Assembly: GCA_035048495.1 (NCBI GenBank) | Contig: CM068551.1 | Coordinates: 19,098,248-19,162,247, forward strand | Reading direction: 5' to 3' | DNA from: Euptelea pleiosperma | Lineage: Eukaryota > Streptophyta > Magnoliopsida > Ranunculales > Eupteleaceae | DNA: 64,000 bases | Part shown: piece after piece, positions 58,082-64,000 of the stretch | Numbering within the stretch: the stretch's first letter is position 1 | How the letters are laid out: every line of letters begins with the position of its first letter | Translations under genes and position numbers: made by a program | The notes under the pieces: model-generated | Told to the model about the DNA's origin: nothing | Seen by the model: the letters and a program-made list of their open reading frames with translations, nothing else | The model's database searches: none

Positions 58082-60088
58082 TCACAACTTAAAATATGGT
58101 AGGACAGAGTTTCCATCGACCCCTTTAGACCTAAAACAAGCAACATAGTCTTTAATTAGGATTTGTATATATTTAGGGGGATTATCTTCTGATAACAACT
58201 CCTTGATTGGGCCATAAAGCTTCGTGTATATGTCGATATGAGTACCGAAAAAGAATGCTGACGATATTCTTGGTCCAATATGATTGGAAAGCACTCTGTG
58301 CTCGACGCTTTTAAGCTTGTCGTTGGAGATAAGCTGCTTTAAAAACAATGAAGGTTAAAAGATTTGAAGATATATGCTTTGATAAAAGATAACTCTAGAT
58401 TGATAATGTTGAATAATGGTAAAAGAGGATTCAAGTTGCTCCGGCTCCAAATAGTTGGGATAAGACGTAGATCAGTAGATGTCGTTGGCTTAACTAGTAT
58501 TTAATTATAGCTAGCTAGCTAGCTCCAAGAATATTGTACGTACACTAAGGTACCGCATCAATCTCTAATGAAACATACCTGGAGAAGATCCCCAATGTTG
58601 ATTACCAAAGCTCCAGGAATGGGTTGTACATCAACCCAATGATCTTGATGAAGAACTTGGAGTCCGCCAATATTGTCTTGAAGAAGAACAGCAAGGAAGG
58701 CAGCGTCTGAATGCTTGCTTCCGCCCATAGTCAGTTCCGGCTCTGGGCATGCCGGATAGTAGTGACAAGTAAGCGTACACCCTTTAGTACAATCCATGCC
58801 TTTTAGGTAGTCCAGTTTGAGCCCTAGAGCTTCCGATAATAACTCGAACAGAGTATCTCCCAGCCTCGTCACATGCTTCGTATACTCAACTGCTATCTCT
58901 CTGCAGGGTTTTCATGTTACAAAAACTAGAAGAAACTTTATAAAGGCCGGTACGTGCATGTTTGGAGACAAGGATTCGTTATCCACATCACAGATAACAG
59001 ATAACAGATAAAAGGTGTGGTGTTAGAACTTAGAACGTGATGAATTTTTTTCTATTCTGGTTTCCATCACAATAATTAACAAATCACAGGAAGGCTCAAA
59101 AAGGGAATACCAGCAAGATCTCTAATTTCAAAAACCTAGTATACATTTATCTCTAATTTCAAGATCTCAAAATATTGGGATAAATGTTAACAGACCCAAC
59201 AACATATGATAAAGCAATCTATAACTGAACCCCACCACAGATCAGCTTGATCTGTGATTTATATATAAGAGTTACATTTTAGCATCCTATAAAAAAGGCT
59301 GAAATTCAACGGTCAAAATCTACGTTATTAAAATGTTAAATCCAACGGCTATAAATCACTAATTATATATACTGGGTTTTGATCTGTATATTCGTCAATA
59401 GGTGGACCAAATACCCATAAGCAAAGTGGGACCTAAACAGTAATACACGTGGCGTTTTGGAGCTAGGGGGGGGGGGGGCATCGAACACGGTCTAACAGAT
59501 TCTGTGGATGAATTCAGACATGAAATTCTAAAAATACCTGATGAATTCAGACATGAAATTCTAAAAATACCTGCATGTAGCCGGCAACTCTTGTGGGTTG
59601 ATAGGATCAGGAGCTAGCATTGCAAGGTACAAGGAGTCCCTCCAGTTAGCAGCTCGTGATTTATAAAGATTGAAATTGCTTACGGACCTTACCTTTCTGG
59701 TGACATCACTTGAATAGAACTGTTTCTTCACCTCAACATCTTGCTCATTAAATCTACGTACCCCTTGGATCATTTCGTCCATGACACTTACAGGGACCCC
59801 ATGATTCATAATTTGAAAGAAACCCCACGTCTCCGATGCATCTCGGATTTCATCCACGATCTCCTTACGGCGATCTTCATTCTCTATGCCTTGGAGGTCT
59901 ATGACAGGAACCTTGAACTGGGCTGTCTGATCGCAAACTAAGTCCTGGGCGACCTCATCCGGTTGTCGGATGAAGATACGAGGGATCTTTACCACCCCGG
60001 CATCTACTAGTCCTTTCACACCCGCTTTCGTCTCCTCAAAGGCCTTTAGCTCTTTCACTCTATCGTACTCCGGCGCAGAGATCTCCAT
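58082..60088 (-). CDS. DOX-7: 2-oxoglutarate/Fe(II)-dependent dioxygenase (ACC-oxidase homolog type), intact
   Basis: Exons 59571-60088, 58579-58900 and 58082-58333 join in frame to 363 residues. The amino end is shorter than in DOX-5 ([20 protein letters not shown]). DIOX_N block: [37 protein letters not shown]. Fe ligands H236 and D238 ([10 protein letters not shown]) and H292 (KSVEHRV); co-substrate R302-x-S304 (GPRIS); end YFKL. The stretch after R-x-S is S-A-F-F-F where the others have I-A-C-F-F, close to the pocket, so substrate range may differ. It is the most upstream member of the array and is closest to DOX-3. A 33-base tandem duplication at 59507-59572 copies the exon 1 donor region. 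Confidence 0.9.
59507..59572 (-). repeat. 33-bp tandem duplication spanning the DOX-7 exon 1 donor
   Basis: GATGAATTCAGACATGAAAT... is repeated exactly with period 33 (59507-59539 and 59540-59572). Both copies end in a possible donor (CAG|GTATTT on the minus strand). Use of the distal one would add 33 bases to the exon. Confidence 0.85.
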
Positions 60089-60867
60089 TTGCTATGGAAA
60101 GAAGAATGTAGATCGGTTGCTTCAGCCTACTGTGGGGATTGGATTATTTGTATCGCGGGACTCGGGATTACTTTTCGTGTTTTGTTTTTCTCTTCCTTGT
60201 TCTTTTTCGTCGGCCTCCAAGTGCTTAAATAAATATCTCAACCACCACCACTGCACTCCACAATCTTTTCACCTTTTATATTTGTCAGGGAGAAACGCCC
60301 TTTCAAAGGGCGTTTAGTTACTTTTTTGCGAATCTCAGAAATTTATTTTTGTTTTTGTAAATAGATTAATGTTTATTTCTTTTTTGAAATTTTTTGTTAA
60401 ATTAAAGGTCTGAAAAACGTTTCTATTATGACACCCAACATGGCAACTCCAATGGTTGGTGTGTGTCCACCTCTTTCGGGAGGTCGTTGGGTCAAACCCA
60501 CACAGGTAGATTTCCTCCTTGAGCAGTGTGCCAGGATTAGAAATCCCCTTTACCGGCTTGACCGGGTTCAGGTTTCACCTGACTTCATCCGGTTCTATTA
60601 TGAGTTTTAACCATTTAATCAAACAAGCTGATTTTTGGTATAAGAGGGCGGGTATTAGTACCAAGGGGAGTAAAACTTTGTTGACTGTGGGCTGTGATGC
60701 TGACTGCCACAAAATGAACAACACGGGTGAAAAATGATGTCATTTTTTGACTATGTTTTGCTTTTTTAAATTTAATTGAAATTTTAAAATTCAAATTCAG
60801 TCAGCAGCTTCGTTGATAGCTTGCAATCAGCGAAGTTTTACACACGTGTGCTAAATAGCCATATGGC
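60089..60867. other. DOX-7 upstream region; no gene recognised
   Basis: Holds the presumed DOX-7 promoter, an 11-base-arm palindrome at 60293-60315, and unidentified repeat-like sequence from about 60420 that ends in half of a MITE (GCTGATTTTTGGTATAAG). No supported coding sequence. Confidence 0.4.
60293..60315. repeat. Perfect palindrome, 11-bp arms, 1-base centre
   Basis: AAACGCCCTTT, C, AAAGGGCGTTT, about 205 bases upstream of the DOX-7 start. It could be a dimeric protein site or a transposon end. Confidence 0.8.
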
Positions 60868-62095
60868 AAGAGCATCTCCAACTGTGATCTCTATTATAGA
60901 GATCAAAAAATTTGTTTAATAATGAAAAGTGCTTTTAGAGCACCACGATTCTCACCAATTGATTCCAACCATCCATTTCTAAACTAGTTTTAAAAATCGG
61001 ACCAGATTGACGGTCCGACTGTCATTTTAAAATTCTTTGGTCTAGTTCTATAAAAATCGGTAAAAATAATTGAACCTGTGAATTTATATAAACCGGGCGG
61101 TTGAACCGTTAAACCATAGAAACCGACTGGTTTTTAGAACCGAATTTAGTCATGTAACTAAAAAGCATGTTAGAGAAAATTTTGGAAAAAAAAATCTTAA
61201 ATCGATTTTAGTCAAATATAATATAAACATGTTGAAGAGAGATTTCAGGAAAAAATATTTCCAAAAATAAGAGAATCCATTTTTTATCAAATCTCCGCCA
61301 AATCTCTCTATCTTGTCCCTAAAATAGAGAATCCTATTTTTACAAATCTCTACCAGATCTCTAATACAATTTAAAAAGACTAATTGTATTTAAAAATTCA
61401 AATTTATTATATTATTATTTTTTATTTTAATCCTTATATTTTTTATTTTAATTTTTATCTCCATTTTTTTTCAAATTTTCTGTAATTTTTTAATATTTCT
61501 CTTACTTTTCTATATAATAATATTTAATAAATACAACAATGTCTGACCAAATCGAACCGTGGTCGAACCTCTCACGAAAAATTAGTTTGATCATCGGTTC
61601 GATTTTTAAAACATTGCTCTAAACCTCATATCTAAAATATTTTTCCTAGATTTTTCTCTAAAAATACTATTATGATCTCTTAGTAAATCGAATCTGAATC
61701 GGTATATTTTCTTATATGATCCGGTTCGTATCTGCACTAATTTGATTCGAACTCAATCCATTGTTAGTCCTAATGAATATATAAAAACAAATATATTATT
61801 TTTTTAAAATTTACGTTAAAAAATATTCAATATTGACCTAATTTTAAATGTATTGACGATATCTTTTCGACGATACCAATTTTAGAAAAATCAGATTTAT
61901 AGATTAAAAGTTATACAAATTTTATAAAAATACGATTTAAAAGTAAATTTGACATATCCGGTATCAAAATACATTTTAATATAAGAAAAATGGCAAAGTT
62001 GGATTTCCACTAGAGATCTTTTTAGAGACCCAGTTCTTCAAATATGGAAACTCAAAATGGGGTATCCAAAATAGAGACCCCATTTGGCGTACGAT
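60868..62095. mobile_element. GAGCATCTCCAAC-end element, probably with a nested GGTTC-word element
   Basis: Starts AGAGCATCTCCAACTGTGAT. Words such as ATAGAGATC, CCAAATCTCTCTATC and AAATAGAGAATCC recur through it. Inside, about 60975-61615 begins near AGTTTTAAAAATCGGACC and ends, read inwards, CAATGTTTTAAAAATCGAACC, with GGTTGAACCG words near both ends. Right boundary uncertain. Confidence 0.5.
61680..61780. repeat. CGGAT/GGTTCG-word segment
   Basis: On the minus strand it starts AGGACTAACAATGGATTGAG and contains CGGATCATATAAG and GATTCAGATTCG words. Related in form to the segments at 62265, 62605, 63357 and 63765. Confidence 0.4.
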
Positions 62096-62109
62096 TGACA
62101 GCCTTCGTC

Positions 62110-62270
62110 ACTCAGCGACACTGTTGACTACAGCCAATATGAGCCTCGTGGCACATTCTTAAGAAGACACAAATCGTATATGGATGTTTGGCCAATCACT
62201 AGGTGGAGCTACAAACCAAAAATAAACTTGATCGCTGGTTTCTTATTTCTAAGCGTTGGCTTTGCATTGT
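62110..62270. mobile_element. Foldback MITE, family A, left half (A5)
   Basis: GCCAATATGAGCCTCGTGGC, ATGGATGTTTGGCCAATCAC and AGGTGGAGCTACAAACC are the left arm. It runs directly into a CGGAT-word segment. The right half may be at the window end (63930-64000). Confidence 0.6.
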
Positions 62271-62400
62271 TGGACATATCTGATATCTGAATTTAATTAG
62301 AATATTAAAAACATATTCAAATCTGAATCCGATATCTGAAAATTTCGAATACGAATTCGAATATTGACGTATCCACTTCAAAAATATCCGATCCGATTAA
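62265..62400. repeat. CGGAT-word element (copy 1)
   Basis: ATATCTGATATCTGAATTTA, GAATCCGATATCTGAA, TTCGAATACGAATTCGAATA and ATATCCGATCCGATTA: a run of degenerate self-palindromic words. Similar on the other strand to 63765-63930. Confidence 0.5.
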
Positions 62401-62604
62401 ATAGAGGGACATTTTGGTCTTTTTACATGATAAGTAAAAAGAGCCAAAAAACTATTCTCCCTAATTCTACAATTCCTCTCCACAATTTCCTCATTTTTCT
62501 TTCTTCTAAACCCTAACCCTCTCCTCTCCTCTCTCTCTCCAACGCCAGTGATACCATCGCCGCCAACGACGCTTAGGATCTCCGGTTGAAAGCGGGTGAA
62601 GACC

Positions 62605-62765
62605 ACCTCAACAGCCCCTAGCGCAGACAATGGATCATGTTCGAATCGGATTGGCACTGATCTGGTATCAATCTGATAAGAAATCCAATCGATTCGGACC
62701 CGATTCGAACCCGATCGGATCAGTAAAATTCAATTTCGGGTCCAATCCGATCCGATTCGATAGAT
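62605..62765. repeat. CGGAT-word element (copy 2)
   Basis: Begins near CAGACAATGGATCATG and continues ATTCGGACCCGATTCGAACC, GATCGGATCAG and CAATCCGATCCGATTCG. No open frame. Confidence 0.5.
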
Positions 62766-63356
62766 GAAGAGAGAAACATTGAGAGAGAAAAAGATTGAAA
62801 GGGAGGGAGAGAAAGTAACGAATATACAAAGTGACGGAGAGAGAGATGAGATTGAGATGGTGAAAAAGCTCTTACCAGAATGCTACGCTATGACCACGAC
62901 GATAACTTGTGACTGCAATAGTGAAGATGGTAACAATGCTGGAGTTGCTTTGAGGAAAGAGGAGAAAATGGTTTCAAATAATATAAAAGGTTAGGATTAA
63001 AGATGATTTTTGGTTTGTAACCATTGATGGGATACATCTAAAATATGCGTGTTTCGAGGACCATATCCATGGTCAAAGACTTAGGGAGGAGGTCACTTGG
63101 CTGTCCATGTTCCGAATGTTTCAATCAAATTTTAGAGAAACAAAAAATGAAAAAAAAAAATTTGATATGTCAACATCTCATATTTTGGGGAAGCAAAAGA
63201 TCAAAAAGAAATTGTCATGTCAACATTAAAATAGCTGTTACGTCGACAGCTTTATGGAGGAATGGACTAGATAGATACTAACCGTAGATTTTTACAACGA
63301 ATGGTCAAGATTGATCATTACTTATTATGATTCTATGCATCAATACATATGATAGG
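62766..63356. other. No gene recognised
   Basis: A 76-codon Lys/Glu-rich frame at 62764-62994 is low complexity (GAGA-rich DNA) and matches nothing known to me. The rest is non-coding. Confidence 0.35.
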
Positions 63357-63532
63357 CTATATATTGGGTCTGTATCGGATCAGAACAAGGTTGATCTGGT
63401 ACTGATCCGATAAGAGATCGGATCGGCAATTTTTGATCCGGTACCGATTCGATATGTAAAAGTATGGTTCCGGACTCGGATTTTTCGAATCGGATCGGAT
63501 CTCGGGTTTAATCCGATCCATTGCCAGCCCTA
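63357..63532. repeat. CGGAT-word element (copy 3)
   Basis: Filled with GGATCGGATCGG, GATCCGGTACCGATTCG and GAATCGGATCGGATCTCGG. On the minus strand it starts TTAGGGCTGGCAATGGATCG. Confidence 0.6.
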
Positions 63533-63764
63533 ACAACCCCTCCAACGAATTGTCCGAGCAAGCTCTATCTCAACATTGTCGGCTCCCACCGTTTCAGCCC
63601 GTTCCTGCCAAGATTCTCCATCTCAATATGCATCGGAAATTATTTTTCCGCTTCAACGTTCTATGCAGCGGTCTCTTTTTTTTTTTTTTTTCGCTTGTGA
63701 ATTTTTTTTGTCTCAGATCTGAAACTAGGGTTTGAAAGACGAATTGTGAATTTTTTGACGAATT

Positions 63765-63930
63765 GAGTATTTTCGGATATCCGATTATCAAATCGAATTC
63801 GATTTCGAATATTGATGTGAAATATCCATCGGATTTCAGATTCAAATTCGGATTCCGAATTTTTTTTTTCCGAATTAGACTTCGGATATGCCTACATCCG
63901 ATTCGTTGGATATCCATTGACAGCCCTAAT
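63765..63930. repeat. CGGAT-word element (copy 4)
   Basis: TTTCGGATATCCGATTATC, AATCGAATTCGATTTCG and GGATTCCGAATT words. On the minus strand it starts TTAGGGCTGTCAATGGATAT, the same kind of end as copy 3. Confidence 0.6.
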
Positions 63931-64000
63931 TTTCATGGGTTGCTTTTAATCATAGGAATTAGAGCATTATTTGGGTACAAAGATCCAAAGGTTTTAAATC
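63931..64000. mobile_element. Foldback MITE, family A, cut by the window edge (A6)
   Basis: GAGCATTATTTGGGTACAAA and GATCCAAAGGTTTTAAATC match the centre of copy A1. It could be the continuation of the left half at 62110-62270 if the CGGAT segments inserted between them. Confidence 0.5.

Noticed and set aside
33296..60088. True ACC oxidase (ethylene biosynthesis) as the identity of the DOX genes
   Set aside because: The three-exon phases, the length of 363-371 residues, the YFKL end and the extended amino end fit the ACC-oxidase-homolog group better than authentic ACC oxidase of about 310-320 residues.
62764..62994. 76-codon Lys/Glu-rich frame
   Set aside because: Low-complexity GAGA-type DNA with no recognisable domain and no supporting splice signals.

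Overview
The window is nuclear DNA from a flowering plant. Genes are split by GT-AG introns, intergenic DNA is rich in foldback (MITE-like) elements, and Copia, Gypsy, L1-type and RTE-type retroelement remnants are present. I cannot name the species; a woody magnoliid-like or other non-grass angiosperm is only a guess. Most long open frames are retroelement relics or chance frames. The real genes had to be assembled by joining exons by eye, so splice sites are predictions.

Layout. 1-5.4 kb: two deleted Copia elements lying head to head, a 132-bp in-frame tandem duplication, and the first exon of a minus-strand CASP-like membrane-protein gene whose remaining exons lie beyond the left edge or are lost. 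5.4-9.3 kb: a MITE cluster and a two-copy higher-order satellite of about 848 bp. 9.9-12.8 kb: a decayed minus-strand L1-type LINE (endonuclease, reverse transcriptase, zinc-finger tail) interrupted by a GGCCGTT-rich element. 13-19.2 kb: intergenic DNA with several MITEs.

19.2-30.6 kb (+ strand): a complete LONESOME HIGHWAY (LHW)-type bHLH transcription-factor gene of 11 coding exons, encoding about 725 residues. Its leader carries a 32-codon upstream ORF. Its introns carry a Gypsy relic (intron 5) and an RTE-type LINE relic (intron 8).

31.6-60.1 kb (minus strand): a tandem array of seven 2-oxoglutarate/Fe(II)-dependent dioxygenase loci of the 1-aminocyclopropane-1-carboxylate-oxidase-homolog type, here called DOX-1 to DOX-7 from left to right. 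All have three exons with the same intron phases. DOX-1 (369 aa), DOX-5 (371 aa) and DOX-7 (363 aa) read as intact with all iron and co-substrate residues. DOX-2, DOX-3, DOX-4 and DOX-6 carry frameshifts, stops or truncations. At least four small exon relics are scattered between them. The array looks like a birth-and-death specialised-metabolism locus. DOX-4/5/6 and DOX-2/3/7 appear to be two subgroups, judged by exon sequence and shared flanks.

60.1-64 kb: repeats only, including elements made of degenerate CGGAT or GGTTC micro-words. Across the window several element families share a CAA(T/G)GTTTTAAAA-like end but each is filled with its own self-palindromic short word (GGCCGTT, GAGTCGACTCG, GGTTCGA, and perhaps CGGATCCG). 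This is the most unusual recurring structure I found.
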